The notes below the pieces were generated by a model. It was not told where the DNA came from and ran no database searches. It was given only the letters and a program-made list of their open reading frames with translations. A stretch of DNA of 64,000 bases, taken from the NCBI RefSeq assembly GCF_042654065.1, contig NZ_JBHSFP010000027.1, forward strand, positions 1 through 64,000. The letters are read 5' to 3'. A program made the translations under genes and the position numbers. Shown in pieces: positions 32,235 to 41,929 of the stretch (its first letter is position 1; every line of letters starts with the position of its first letter). The stretch comes from Sphaerisporangium dianthi (GTDB lineage Bacteria > Actinomycetota > Actinomycetes > Streptosporangiales > Streptosporangiaceae).

Positions 32235-35200
32235 CCCGCAGACAGGAGGACGTCGCCGAGTGGCTCATCACCCGCGTCGCCGAGATGCTGTCGGTCGAGC
32301 CGGCCACTCTGTCGCCTGACGTTCCCTTCACCCACCTCGGTCTCTCGTCCATGCAGGCGGTCGAACTGTCGGACGACCTGCAGCGCTGGACCGGGCTGAC
32401 CATCTCCCCCACCCTCGCCTTCGACCACCCGACGATCGCCGCGGCGGCCCTGCACATCGCCGAGGCCACCGCTCCCGCGCCGGAGGCCGAACGGGCCCCG
32501 GCGAGCACACCGGCGCCCGCCGAGGTCGCCGAGCGCATGCCGATCGCCATCGTGGGCATCGGCGCCCGCCTGCCGGGCGGCGGCGGAGCCGAGGGTTACT
32601 GGAAGGTCCTGCGCGAAGGCGTCGACGCGGTGGGCGAGATCCCCGCGAACCGGTGGGACGGCGACGCGCTCTACGACCCCGACCCCGACACCCCGGGCAG
32701 GATGAACACGCGCTGGGGAGGCTTCCTCGACGACGTCGAGGGGTTCGACGCCGACTTCTTCGCGATCTCCTCCCGCGAGGCCGCGCGCATGGACCCCCAG
32801 CAACGCGTCATGCTGGAGGTCGCCTGGGAGGCGCTGGAGGACGCGGGCATCGCCCCGAGCGGCCTGTCCGGCTCGCTCACCGGGGTGTTCGTCGGCGCGG
32901 CCACCTTCGACCACGGCGCGGGGCTGCTCAGCTCGGGGGTCGAGGCCGAGGCCTACGACGGAACCGGCTCGGCCCTCAGCGTCATCGCCAACCGGCTCTC
33001 GTACTGCCTGAACCTGCGCGGGCCGAGCATCGTCGCCGACACCGCCTGCTCGTCGTCCCTGGTCGCGGTGCACCTCGCCTGCCAGGCGCTGCGCTCGGGC
33101 GAGGCCGAGCTCGCGCTCGCGGGCGGCGTCAACGTCATCACCAGCCCCCGCATCGCGCTGAGCTTCAGCAAAGGCAGGCTGATGGCGCCCGACGGCCGGT
33201 GCAAGGCCTTCGACCACCGGGCCAACGGCTACGTGCGCAGCGAGGGCGCGGGGATGGTGGTGCTCAAGCCGCTGGCCCGCGCGCTCGCCGACGGCGACCG
33301 CGTCTACGCCGTGATCAAGGGCGGGGCCGTCAACCAGGACGGCCGCACCAACGGGCTGGCCGCGCCCAGCCGTCCCGCGCAGGAGGCGGTGCTGCGCGCG
33401 GCGTACGCGGCGGCGGGCGTCGATCCGGCGGGCGTCGACTACGTCGAGGCGCACGGCACCGGGACCGCGGTGGGCGACCCGATCGAGGTCGGCGCCCTGG
33501 CCTCGGTGCTCGGCCGGGGCCGCCCGGCCGGACGGCCGCTGCGCATCGGCTCGGCCAAGTCCAACATCGGGCACGCGGAGGCCGCGGCCGGCGTCGCCGG
33601 GCTGATCAAGACGGCGCTGTCGCTGCACCATGGCGAACTCCCGCCCACCGTGCACTTCGAGAAGCCCAACCCGCTGCTCGGCCTGGACCGGCTGCCGATC
33701 GTCGTGCAGAGCGAGGCCGGGCCCTGGCCCGAGCGTCCCTCGGGCCCGGCGGTCGCCGGGGTCAGCTCGTTCGGCTTCGGCGGGACCAACGCCCACATCG
33801 TGCTCACCGCCGCGCCGTCCGCCCTTCCCCCCGGCTCCACCGAAGCCACGGGAACGACCGGGACATCCCGGCACACCGGAACGACCGGCTCCGCCCCTTC
33901 GGACGGGACCGCCACATCGGACGGAACCGTCACGCCGGACGCGGCCGCCGTTCACCTGTTCCCCGTCTCCGCGCGCTCGGAGGCCGCGCTGCGCCGCAGG
34001 GCCGCGGCGTGGGCCGAGACCGCCCGCCGCCACGAGGGCGACCCCGGCTGGCCGGCCAGGGCGGCCGCCGCCGCCGCGCTCAGGAGCGACCACCACCGGT
34101 ACCGGGCCGCCGTCGTCGCCTCCGACGCCGGCGAGCTGGCCGAGGCGATGACCGCGCTCGCCGAGGGACGGCGCGCCCCCGGCGTGTCCGGGCCGCATGC
34201 CGCCGGCCACCGCTCCCAGCGGCCCACGCTGGTCTTCCCGGGACAGGGCGCCCAATGGGAGGGCATGGGCAGGCGGCTCGCCGAGACCGTCCCCGCCTTC
34301 CGTGACGCGATCCGCCGCTGCGACGCCGCGATGTCGCGCGTCCTCGGCCGCGACCTGTGGGACGACGAGACGGGGCTGATGGCCACCGGCACCGCGCACG
34401 TCCCTCCCGCCCTGTTCGCCTACCAGGTCGCGCTGGCCGAGGCCTGGCGATCGTTCGGCATGGACCCGGTGGCCGTCATCGGTCACAGCATGGGCGAGAT
34501 CGCGGCGGCGCACGTCGCCGGAGCCCTGTCGCTGGAGGACGCCGCCCGCCTGGTGTGCGTGCGCAGCGCGCTGCTCACCGAGATCTCCGGGCGCGGCGGG
34601 CTGGCGCTGGTCGAGCTGGAGGCGGGCGAGGCGGCCAAGACGATCGAGGGCCGCGAGCACGAGCTGTCCGTCGCGGCCGTCAACGGCCCGCGCGCGACCG
34701 TGCTGTCCGGCGCCCCGGCCGCGCTGGACGAGGTGATCACGAGCCTGGAGGCGCGCGGGGTGTTCGCCCGGCGCATCGCCGTGGACTTCGCCGCGCACAG
34801 CCCCGAGGTCGAGCCGTTGCAGCCCCGCCTCAGGGCGGCGCTGGAGGGCATCGAACCCCGGACGGCCGCGACGATGATCTACTCGACGGTCGCCGGTGAG
34901 CCGGTCGCCGGCACCGACCTCGGCCCGGCCTACTGGGAACGCAACGTGCGCGAGCCCGTGCTGTTCGCCTCGACCCTCTCGCGCCTCATCGCCGACGGGC
35001 ACGAGAGCTTCATCGAGATCGCGCCCCATCCCGTGCTCAGCCGCTCGGTCGCCGAGCTGGCCGACCACCTCGGCAACCAGGTCACGGTCGTCTCCTCGGC
35101 CCGCCGCGACGAGGACGAGGCGCGCGCGCTCCTCCAGGCCGTCGGCGAGATGTACACCCGCGGGGCGGCCGTGCGCTGGCCCGCCGTCCACCAGGGCGCC

Positions 35201-37981
35201 GCGCACGTCGACCTGCCACCGCACGGGTGGGAGCACCAGAACTTCCCGCTGCTGCGCGCCGGCGCGCGGCCCGCGGCCGCGCCGCGCGGCACGCCGTGGC
35301 GCGGCGGCCTGCTCGGCGAGCGGGTGCGGGTGGGCGCGGAGCCCGGCCTGCGCCTGTGGCCGCTTCCGCTGGACCTGGACGGCGCGCCCGAGCTGGCCGA
35401 CCACGTCGCCGACGGCGTGCCGCTCGTGCCGGGCGCGTACTGGCTGGTCGCGGCGGCGCAGGCCGCCGGCGCGGGCCCGGTCGCGCTGGAGGACGTCGGC
35501 TTCGCCCAGCCCTGCCCGATCGGCGGGACCGCCGGCACCGCCGACGCCGACCTGCAGCTCACGCTGCGCCGGGCAGGGCAGGGACGAAGCGTCTTCCTCA
35601 TCACCTCCGACCGCGGCGCCGGCCCCGTCGTCCACGCGGAGGGCGTCGCCCTCGAGGACGGCGGGCAGGCGCCGCCGTACCCCGCGGTCGAGGAGCTGAC
35701 CGGCAGGTGCGGCGCCGCCGCCGAGGCCGGCGCGCTCTACGACCGGCTGCGCGAGTCCGGTCTGGACTACGGGCCCCGCTTCAGGGGGCTGACGGATCTG
35801 TCGGTGGGCCGCGGCGAGGCTCTGGGCCGGCTGCGCCTTCCGGCCGGCCTGGACGTGGACTGCGCGCCGCTGCATCCCGCCCTGCTCGACGCGGCCTTCC
35901 ACACCGTGGCGGCCGCCGCGGGCGACCGGCTGCGGGGCGGCGTGCTCCCCCTGCCCGCCGGCGCGAGCCGGGTGTGGGCGCGCGGGCACTCCGGCGCGCT
36001 TCGCGACGGCTGGGCCCACGCCGTCGTCCGCTCGTTCGGGCCGCGCGAGCTGATCGCCGACGTGACCGTCCTCGACGAGGAGGGCCGGACGGTCTGGTCG
36101 GTGTCCGGCCTGCGGCTCGCCCTGATCAGCCGTAGGACCTCCGAGGAGGGCCGGCTCTACAGCGTGCGCTGGCAGCCGGTGAGCGTCGGCTCCGCCGAGC
36201 GCGTGCGCGGCGGCCGGCTCGTCATCGCCGGTCGCGGCGGCCTCGGCCGCGAACTCGGCGACCGGCTGGCCGCCGCGGGCGAGCCGTGCCTGGTCGCCGT
36301 GGAGGGGCCCGCCACGGCCCCCGGCGAGCGGTCGATGGACTCCTGCTCCTACGAGGACCTGCTGGCCGAGGCCGAGGCGATGGGCGGCGGCCTGCACGGC
36401 GTGGTGGACGCGCGCGCGGTGGCGGCGGGCGCCCCCGCGATCGACACCCTGCACGACTGCGCGTCGGCCACGGTCGGGCTCGCGCGGGCGATGGCCCGCA
36501 GGGCCTGGCCGCGGGACCCCGCCCGGCTGTGGCTGCTGACCTCCTGCACCGACGCCCCGGCAGGCGCCGTCGTCTCCGGGCTCGGCATGGTGATCGCCAA
36601 CGAGCATCCCGAGCTGGCCTGCTCGCTCATCGACGTCGACGCGGACGGGCTGGACGGGCTGGTGGCGGCGCTGCGCGCCCCGCGGACGCCGGCCCGGCTC
36701 GTGGTGCGCGACGGCGTCCTGCTGGAACCGCGGTTCGTCGCGTTGGCGGCCGGCGGCGGCGGCGCCCCGATCAGGGCGCAGGCCGACTACCTGGTCACCG
36801 GCGGGCTCGGCTCGCTCGGGCTCCAGGTGGCGCGGTGGCTGGCCGGCCGGGGCGCGCGCAGGCTCGTCCTGCTCGGCCGGGGCGAGCCGGGGCCCGAGGC
36901 GCTGCGCGCCATCGAGGAGCTCCGCGAGACCGGCGCCGAGGTGAGGGTCGAGCGGGCCGACGTGGCCGACGCCGCCCGGCTCCGCGAGGTGCTGGACGGC
37001 CTGCCCGCGCTGGCGGGCGTCTTCCACCTCGCCGGCGTGCTCGAGGACGCCCTCATCGACACCCTGGGCGAGGACGTGCTGCGCAGGGCCCTGGCCGCCA
37101 AGGCGGTCGGGGCGTGGAACCTGCACAGCCTCACCCTGAACAGGCCGATCGAGCACTTCGTGATGTTCTCCTCACTGGCCGGCCTGTTCGGCTCGCCCGG
37201 CCAGGGGGCGTACGCGGCGGGCAACACCTTCCTCGACGCGCTCGCGGTCCTGCGCGCCGGGCGGGGGCTTCCCGCGCAGAGCATCGACTGGGGTACGTGG
37301 GCCGGGTCGGGCCTCGCGGTCGAGGCCGGCGGCGTCGCCCGGCTGGCCACGCGCGGCATGCCGCCGCTGAGGCCGGACGTCGCCATCGAGCTGCTCGACC
37401 AGGCCGTGGACGGCGGGTACCCGCACCTGGCCGCCGCCGCGTTCGACTGGGCGGAGTTCGGCAGGGCGGGCCTCGGCCCCTCGCTCCTGGGCCTGCTCGA
37501 GGGCTTCGTGAGCACCGACGGCGCGGGGTCCGCGTCCGTCAGAGGCGCTGTGCGCGACGCGGTGGTGGCCGCCGGCGGCGCGGGCGAGCGTCTGGACATC
37601 TTGCGGCGGTTCCTGCTGGAGCAGGTGAGCACCGTGCTCGGCAGGTCGGAGAAGGGCCTGGACACCTCGGTGCCCCTCCAGGAGCTCGGCTTCGACTCGC
37701 TGATGGCGATGGAGCTGCGCACCAGGCTGGAGGCGGGACTGGACATCCGGCTGTCGGCGACGGTCGTGTACACCTACCCGACCGTGGAGGCGCTCGCGGC
37801 CGGCCTGCTCGACCGGCTGGGCGTGGTTCCCGGCGCGCCGGTCCAGGCGGCTCCCGGGACGCCGGTCCAGGCGGCTCCCGGGACGCCGGCCGAGCAGGAC
37901 GGCGACCTGGCCGGGCTCGACGACGACGAACTGGCCGCGCTGCTGTCCCAGGAACTCGATCTGCACGGAGGGACGCAATGA
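32231..37981 (+). CDS. Type I PKS, ACP-KS-AT-DH-KR-ACP
   Basis: A 1916-residue modular synthase. The N-terminal ACP (Ser40 in LGLSSMQ) should take the starter from FAAL. KS about 105-530: Cys273 in DTACSSS plus His in EAHGTGT and SNIGHAEA. AT about 655-960: Ser753 in GHSMGE; the specificity segment is FAAHS, neither YASH nor HAFH, so malonyl or methylmalonyl is undecided. DH about 1030-1290: His1058 in HVADGVPLVP and Asp in LLDAAFH. KR about 1515-1700: TGGLGSLG, Tyr1661, and L-E-D near the B-type motif. Final ACP Ser1823 (GFDSLM). No enoylreductase, so one alpha,beta-unsaturated extension is expected. A repeated PVQAAPGT linker precedes the C-terminus. Confidence 0.94.
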   Translation: MTRRQEDVAEWLITRVAEMLSVEPATLSPDVPFTHLGLSSMQAVELSDDLQRWTGLTISPTLAFDHPTIAAAALHIAEATAPAPEAERAPASTPAPAEVAERMPIAIVGIGARLPGGGGAEGYWKVLREGVDAVGEIPANRWDGDALYDPDPDTPGRMNTRWGGFLDDVEGFDADFFAISSREAARMDPQQRVMLEVAWEALEDAGIAPSGLSGSLTGVFVGAATFDHGAGLLSSGVEAEAYDGTGSALSVIANRLSYCLNLRGPSIVADTACSSSLVAVHLACQALRSGEAELALAGGVNVITSPRIALSFSKGRLMAPDGRCKAFDHRANGYVRSEGAGMVVLKPLARALADGDRVYAVIKGGAVNQDGRTNGLAAPSRPAQEAVLRAAYAAAGVDPAGVDYVEAHGTGTAVGDPIEVGALASVLGRGRPAGRPLRIGSAKSNIGHAEAAAGVAGLIKTALSLHHGELPPTVHFEKPNPLLGLDRLPIVVQSEAGPWPERPSGPAVAGVSSFGFGGTNAHIVLTAAPSALPPGSTEATGTTGTSRHTGTTGSAPSDGTATSDGTVTPDAAAVHLFPVSARSEAALRRRAAAWAETARRHEGDPGWPARAAAAAALRSDHHRYRAAVVASDAGELAEAMTALAEGRRAPGVSGPHAAGHRSQRPTLVFPGQGAQWEGMGRRLAETVPAFRDAIRRCDAAMSRVLGRDLWDDETGLMATGTAHVPPALFAYQVALAEAWRSFGMDPVAVIGHSMGEIAAAHVAGALSLEDAARLVCVRSALLTEISGRGGLALVELEAGEAAKTIEGREHELSVAAVNGPRATVLSGAPAALDEVITSLEARGVFARRIAVDFAAHSPEVEPLQPRLRAALEGIEPRTAATMIYSTVAGEPVAGTDLGPAYWERNVREPVLFASTLSRLIADGHESFIEIAPHPVLSRSVAELADHLGNQVTVVSSARRDEDEARALLQAVGEMYTRGAAVRWPAVHQGAAHVDLPPHGWEHQNFPLLRAGARPAAAPRGTPWRGGLLGERVRVGAEPGLRLWPLPLDLDGAPELADHVADGVPLVPGAYWLVAAAQAAGAGPVALEDVGFAQPCPIGGTAGTADADLQLTLRRAGQGRSVFLITSDRGAGPVVHAEGVALEDGGQAPPYPAVEELTGRCGAAAEAGALYDRLRESGLDYGPRFRGLTDLSVGRGEALGRLRLPAGLDVDCAPLHPALLDAAFHTVAAAAGDRLRGGVLPLPAGASRVWARGHSGALRDGWAHAVVRSFGPRELIADVTVLDEEGRTVWSVSGLRLALISRRTSEEGRLYSVRWQPVSVGSAERVRGGRLVIAGRGGLGRELGDRLAAAGEPCLVAVEGPATAPGERSMDSCSYEDLLAEAEAMGGGLHGVVDARAVAAGAPAIDTLHDCASATVGLARAMARRAWPRDPARLWLLTSCTDAPAGAVVSGLGMVIANEHPELACSLIDVDADGLDGLVAALRAPRTPARLVVRDGVLLEPRFVALAAGGGGAPIRAQADYLVTGGLGSLGLQVARWLAGRGARRLVLLGRGEPGPEALRAIEELRETGAEVRVERADVADAARLREVLDGLPALAGVFHLAGVLEDALIDTLGEDVLRRALAAKAVGAWNLHSLTLNRPIEHFVMFSSLAGLFGSPGQGAYAAGNTFLDALAVLRAGRGLPAQSIDWGTWAGSGLAVEAGGVARLATRGMPPLRPDVAIELLDQAVDGGYPHLAAAAFDWAEFGRAGLGPSLLGLLEGFVSTDGAGSASVRGAVRDAVVAAGGAGERLDILRRFLLEQVSTVLGRSEKGLDTSVPLQELGFDSLMAMELRTRLEAGLDIRLSATVVYTYPTVEALAAGLLDRLGVVPGAPVQAAPGTPVQAAPGTPAEQDGDLAGLDDDELAALLSQELDLHGGTQ

Positions 37982-40900
37982 CCGACCAACGCAAACTTCT
38001 CGAACAGGCCCTGCATCAGCTGCGCGACACCCGGACGCGGCTCGCCGCCGCCGAGCGGGCGCGGCGGGAGCCGGTCGCGGTGCTGGGCGCGGGCGTGCGC
38101 CTGCCCGGCGGCGTCCTCGATCTGCCGTCGTACTGGGATCTGCTGCGCGACGGCGTGGACGCGGTCACGCCCATGGTGAGCAACGCCGACGGGCACCGGC
38201 CGCCGGCCGGGGAGCGCCCCGAGAGCGGCCACTGGGCCGGGCTGCTGGACGAGGTGGACCGCTTCGACGCCGGCTTCTTCGGCATCTCGGCGGGCGAGGC
38301 CGACCGGATGGACCCCCAGCAGCGGCTGGTCCTGGAGGCGGCCTGGGAGGCGATCGAGGACGCCGGCCTGCCCATCGACCACCTCCAGGGCAGCAGCACC
38401 GGGGTCTTCCTCGGGGTGTACGGCAGCGACTACCTCAGCATGCAGTTCGCCGAACCCGGCACGATCAACACCTACACCGCGCCCGGCGGGGCGCACAGCA
38501 TCCTGGCGAACCGGCTGTCCTACCTGCTGGACCTCCAGGGCCCGAGCCTGGCCGTGGACACCGCCTGCTCCTCGTCGCTGATGGCCGTGCACCTGGCGGT
38601 GCGCGCGCTGCGCCAGGGCGACTGCGACATCGCGCTCGCCGGCGGGGTGAACCTCCTGCTGTCCCCGCTGTCCACGCTGGTCACCGAGAAGGTCCTGCCG
38701 ATGGCGCCCGGCGGCCGGTGCCGCACGTTCGACGCCTCGGCCGACGGGATCATCCGCGCCGAGGGGTGCGGCGTGCTCGTGCTCGTGCGGGAGTCCTCGG
38801 CGGGCGGCAGGCGGGTGCGCGGTGTCATCCGCGGCACGGCGGCCAACCACGACGGCCGTACCAACGGCCTCACGGCGCCGAACCCCCGGGCGCAGGCCGG
38901 GCTGCTGCGCAGGGCCCTCGCCGACGCCTCGGCCGAACCCGGCGAGGTCGGGTACATCGAGGCGCACGGCACCGGCACCCCGCTCGGCGACCCCATCGAG
39001 ATGGAGGCGCTGCGCGAGGTCTACGGCCCCGGCGACATGCCGTGCGCGGTCGGCTCCGTCAAGACCAACTTCGGCCACCAGGAGGCCGCCGCCGGCATCA
39101 CCGGGCTGATCAAGGCCATGCTGGTGCTCGAGCACGGGCAGGTCCCGCCCAACCTGCATCTGCGGCGGATGAACCCCGAGATCGACCTGGAGGGCAGCCG
39201 GCTGCGGGTGCCCACCAAGCTCGTCCCGCTGCCCAAGAGGGACGGCGCGCCGCTCGCGGCCGTCAGTTCCTTCGGGTTCGGCGGCGCCAACGTCCACGCG
39301 ATCCTGCAGGCCGCCCCGCCTCCGCAGGACGCCGGACCGCGCCCGGACAAGCTGGTGCTTCCGCTGTCGGGCAGGGGGACGGGGGCGCTGACAGCGCTGG
39401 CCAGGGCCTATGCCGACCGGCTCGCCGGCGCCGGCCGCGCGGAGGCCGCCGAGGTATGCGCCGCGGCGGCGACCCGGCGCAGCGGCCTGAGCCACCGCAC
39501 CTGCCTGATCGCCGACGACCCCGCCGACCTGGTCGGCCGGCTCCGCGAGCTGGGCGGGCACGACTCCCTCCCCGACCGTCCCGTGCCGGTCCGCCGGCCG
39601 CGGGTGGCGTTCGTGTTCAGCGGCCAGGGCTCGCAGTGGGCCGCCATGGGCGCGGAGGTGCTCGACCGCGAGCCCGTGGTGCGCGCCGAGGTCGAGGCGT
39701 GCGACGCCATCGTGCGCGAACTGGCCGGATGGTCGATCATCGAGCGGCTGACCGGCCGGGACGACGACCTGCGGGAGACCGAGGCCGCCCAGATCTGCAT
39801 CGCCGCGCTGCAACTCGGGCTGGCCGCCCTGTGGCGGTCCTGGGGCATCGCGCCGTACGCGGTGACCGGCCACAGCATGGGCGAGATCACGGCGGCGCGC
39901 GCGGCCGGGATGCTGAGCCGCGACCAGGCGTTCGAGCTGCTGCTGCACCGGGCGCGCCTGACCGAGGAAGGCGCCAGGAAGGGCGCCATGACCAGCATCG
40001 GCCTGCCGGTGAGCGAGGTCGGGCCGCTGCTCGCCGCCGAGCCGATGGCGGGCATCGGCGCGGTCAACGGCCCGAGGTCCACCGTCGTGTCCGGCGAGCG
40101 GCGGGCGGTGGAACGGGTCGGCGCCGCCGCCGAGCGGCTGGGCGCCCGGACGCGGCGCCTGCACGTCGGCTACGGCTTCCACAGCCCCCTGCTCGACGGT
40201 CACGCCGACAAGCTTGCGAGCAAGGTCGCGCACATCGCGGCGGACAAGGGCGACGTGCCGTTCATTTCCACCGTCACCGGGACCCGCGTCACGGCCGAGC
40301 GGCTGGACGGCGAACACTGGGGCCGCAACCTGCGCGACGCCGTGCTGTTCTCCCCGGCGGTGGAGGCGGTGGCCGAGATGGGCGTGACGGTCTTCCTGGA
40401 GATCGGCCCCCACCCGGTGCTGCTGCGGGACATCAGCGAGACGCTGGAGGAGTCGGAGATCCGCCACCTGGCCGTGGGGAGCCTGCGCCGCGACCAGCCG
40501 CTGACCGCCACGCTCGACCGCTCGCTGGCCGAGCTGTACCGCGCGGGCCTGGACGTCGACTGGGAGGCCGTGCTCGGCGCCCCGTCGCGTGACGTCGCGA
40601 TCCCCACCTACCCGTGGCAGCGCGAGCGCCACTGGCTGCCCGCCGGCACGGTCGACACCGCCGGCCTGACCTGGCGGGAGCCTGCCCTGGCGGCGACCAC
40701 GACCGCCGCCGGCCCGCCGGCCGTCGCGAACGCCGCCCCGGCCACGGCCGAGCCGCTGGAGGAGCGCATCGACGCGATCGCGCTCTATGTGCGGCGGCGC
40801 ATCGCGGCGGCGCTCAACGCCGAGGACGTGGACGAGGTGCCCGCCGACCGGCCGCTGGAGGAGTTCGCCCTGGACTCCCTGGTGATCGTCGAGCTGAAGA

Positions 40901-41163
40901 ACCAGGTGGAGAACGAGCTGGGCGTGGCCGTCCCGCTCCAGGCGCTGCTCGGCGTGATGCACGGCGGCACGGCGCTCGACCTGGCCACCGCCATCGCCAC
41001 CCGCGAGGGCAGGCGCGCGGAGCAGGCCGCGCTGCAGGCCGCTGAGCGAGCCGCGGACCAGGCCGCGCAGCAAGCCGCACAGCAGGCCGCGGACGCGCGT
41101 GCCCAGAACCCGGACCAGGCCGCGGACGCGCGTGCCCAGACCGCTGTGGCAGGAGTCGGATGA
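37978..41163 (+). CDS. Type I PKS, KS-AT-ACP (non-reducing module)
   Basis: A 1061-residue one-module synthase. Residues 1-32 form a coiled-coil docking helix (LLEQALHQLRDTRTRLAAAER). KS about 33-450 has Cys197 in DTACSSS, His in EAHGTGT and the TNFGHQEA His. AT about 545-850 has Ser633 in GHSMGE and the segment YGFHS, close to malonyl-type HAFHS. The ACP Ser967 sits in ALDSLV. There is no KR, DH, ER or thioesterase domain, so the chain should leave as a beta-ketoacyl-ACP. A 45-residue Ala/Gln-rich tail with repeats follows the ACP. The ATGA overlap couples it to the upstream PKS, and its stop overlaps the thioesterase start. Confidence 0.94.
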   Translation: MTDQRKLLEQALHQLRDTRTRLAAAERARREPVAVLGAGVRLPGGVLDLPSYWDLLRDGVDAVTPMVSNADGHRPPAGERPESGHWAGLLDEVDRFDAGFFGISAGEADRMDPQQRLVLEAAWEAIEDAGLPIDHLQGSSTGVFLGVYGSDYLSMQFAEPGTINTYTAPGGAHSILANRLSYLLDLQGPSLAVDTACSSSLMAVHLAVRALRQGDCDIALAGGVNLLLSPLSTLVTEKVLPMAPGGRCRTFDASADGIIRAEGCGVLVLVRESSAGGRRVRGVIRGTAANHDGRTNGLTAPNPRAQAGLLRRALADASAEPGEVGYIEAHGTGTPLGDPIEMEALREVYGPGDMPCAVGSVKTNFGHQEAAAGITGLIKAMLVLEHGQVPPNLHLRRMNPEIDLEGSRLRVPTKLVPLPKRDGAPLAAVSSFGFGGANVHAILQAAPPPQDAGPRPDKLVLPLSGRGTGALTALARAYADRLAGAGRAEAAEVCAAAATRRSGLSHRTCLIADDPADLVGRLRELGGHDSLPDRPVPVRRPRVAFVFSGQGSQWAAMGAEVLDREPVVRAEVEACDAIVRELAGWSIIERLTGRDDDLRETEAAQICIAALQLGLAALWRSWGIAPYAVTGHSMGEITAARAAGMLSRDQAFELLLHRARLTEEGARKGAMTSIGLPVSEVGPLLAAEPMAGIGAVNGPRSTVVSGERRAVERVGAAAERLGARTRRLHVGYGFHSPLLDGHADKLASKVAHIAADKGDVPFISTVTGTRVTAERLDGEHWGRNLRDAVLFSPAVEAVAEMGVTVFLEIGPHPVLLRDISETLEESEIRHLAVGSLRRDQPLTATLDRSLAELYRAGLDVDWEAVLGAPSRDVAIPTYPWQRERHWLPAGTVDTAGLTWREPALAATTTAAGPPAVANAAPATAEPLEERIDAIALYVRRRIAAALNAEDVDEVPADRPLEEFALDSLVIVELKNQVENELGVAVPLQALLGVMHGGTALDLATAIATREGRRAEQAALQAAERAADQAAQQAAQQAADARAQNPDQAADARAQTAVAGVG

Positions 41164-41918
41164 ACGCCGTGGGGACGATCAACAGTGTCAGGACGACCGA
41201 CGCGCTGAACTGCCTCGGCCAGCAGCCGGCGGCGGCGCTGCGCCTCGTGTGCTTCCCGCACTCGGGCGGCACCCCGGCGATGTACCGCCGCTGGACGGCC
41301 GGCCTCGCCCCCGACGTCGAGGTCTGGGGCGTGACGCTGCCCGGCCGGGCCAGGCGCGTGAACGAGCCGTTCGCACGGGAGTGGACCCCGCTGGTCGCCG
41401 AGCTCACCGAGGCCGTCCTGTCCGAGGTCCACGGCCCGGTCGCGCTGTTCGGGCACAGCCTGGGCGGCCTGCTGGCCTTCGAGGTGGCACGGGCGATGAC
41501 CCGGGCGGGCGAGCCGCCGGCGCACCTGTTCGTGTCCGCGCGCGCGGTGCCGACGGCCCCGCACCCGCTGTCGCTCCCGGACGACGACCGGGAGCTGCTC
41601 GACGAGGTGGACCGGGTGTACAACGGCGTGCCCGGCATCGTGCGCGAGTCGCCGGACATGGTCCGCCACTTCGCGCCGATCCTGCGCGCGGATCTCCAGC
41701 TCGCCATCTCCTACGTCTTCCGCCCCGGGCCGCCCCTGTCGTGCCCGATCACGGCGCTCGGCGGCGCCGACGACCCGACCGTCTCGGCCGCCGGGCTGCG
41801 CGAATGGGACGGATACACCAGCGGAGACTTCGCGTCCCGCCGGTTCCCCGGCGGCCACTTCTATCTGGACACGGCCGAGCGCGAGGTTCTCGGAACCGTA
41901 TGGCAGCACATCATCTGA
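41160..41918 (+). CDS. Type II (editing) thioesterase
   Basis: A 252-residue alpha/beta hydrolase of the RifR/GrsT family. The opening LRLVCFPHSGGTPAMYRRW, the nucleophile Ser in FGHSLGGLLAFEVAR, the Asp in GGADDPTV and the His in FPGGHFYL are all present. Such enzymes clear misacylated or stalled ACPs rather than release the final product. The ATG overlaps the PKS stop by four bases. Since no integrated thioesterase exists in the PKS, this protein, the downstream AfsA protein and the 4HBT protein are the release candidates; I favour AfsA. Confidence 0.94.
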   Translation: MNAVGTINSVRTTDALNCLGQQPAAALRLVCFPHSGGTPAMYRRWTAGLAPDVEVWGVTLPGRARRVNEPFAREWTPLVAELTEAVLSEVHGPVALFGHSLGGLLAFEVARAMTRAGEPPAHLFVSARAVPTAPHPLSLPDDDRELLDEVDRVYNGVPGIVRESPDMVRHFAPILRADLQLAISYVFRPGPPLSCPITALGGADDPTVSAAGLREWDGYTSGDFASRRFPGGHFYLDTAEREVLGTVWQHII

Positions 41919-41929
41919 GGAGTCCCGAG

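Noticed and set aside
31895..37156. Long minus-strand frame of about 1750 codons opposite the first PKS
   Set aside because: Composition is typical of the complement of a PKS gene, with no recognisable fold or ribosome site.
41160..41918. Type II thioesterase as the product-release enzyme
   Set aside because: Possible, but stand-alone RifR-type proteins normally edit, and AfsA fits the predicted beta-ketoacyl end better.
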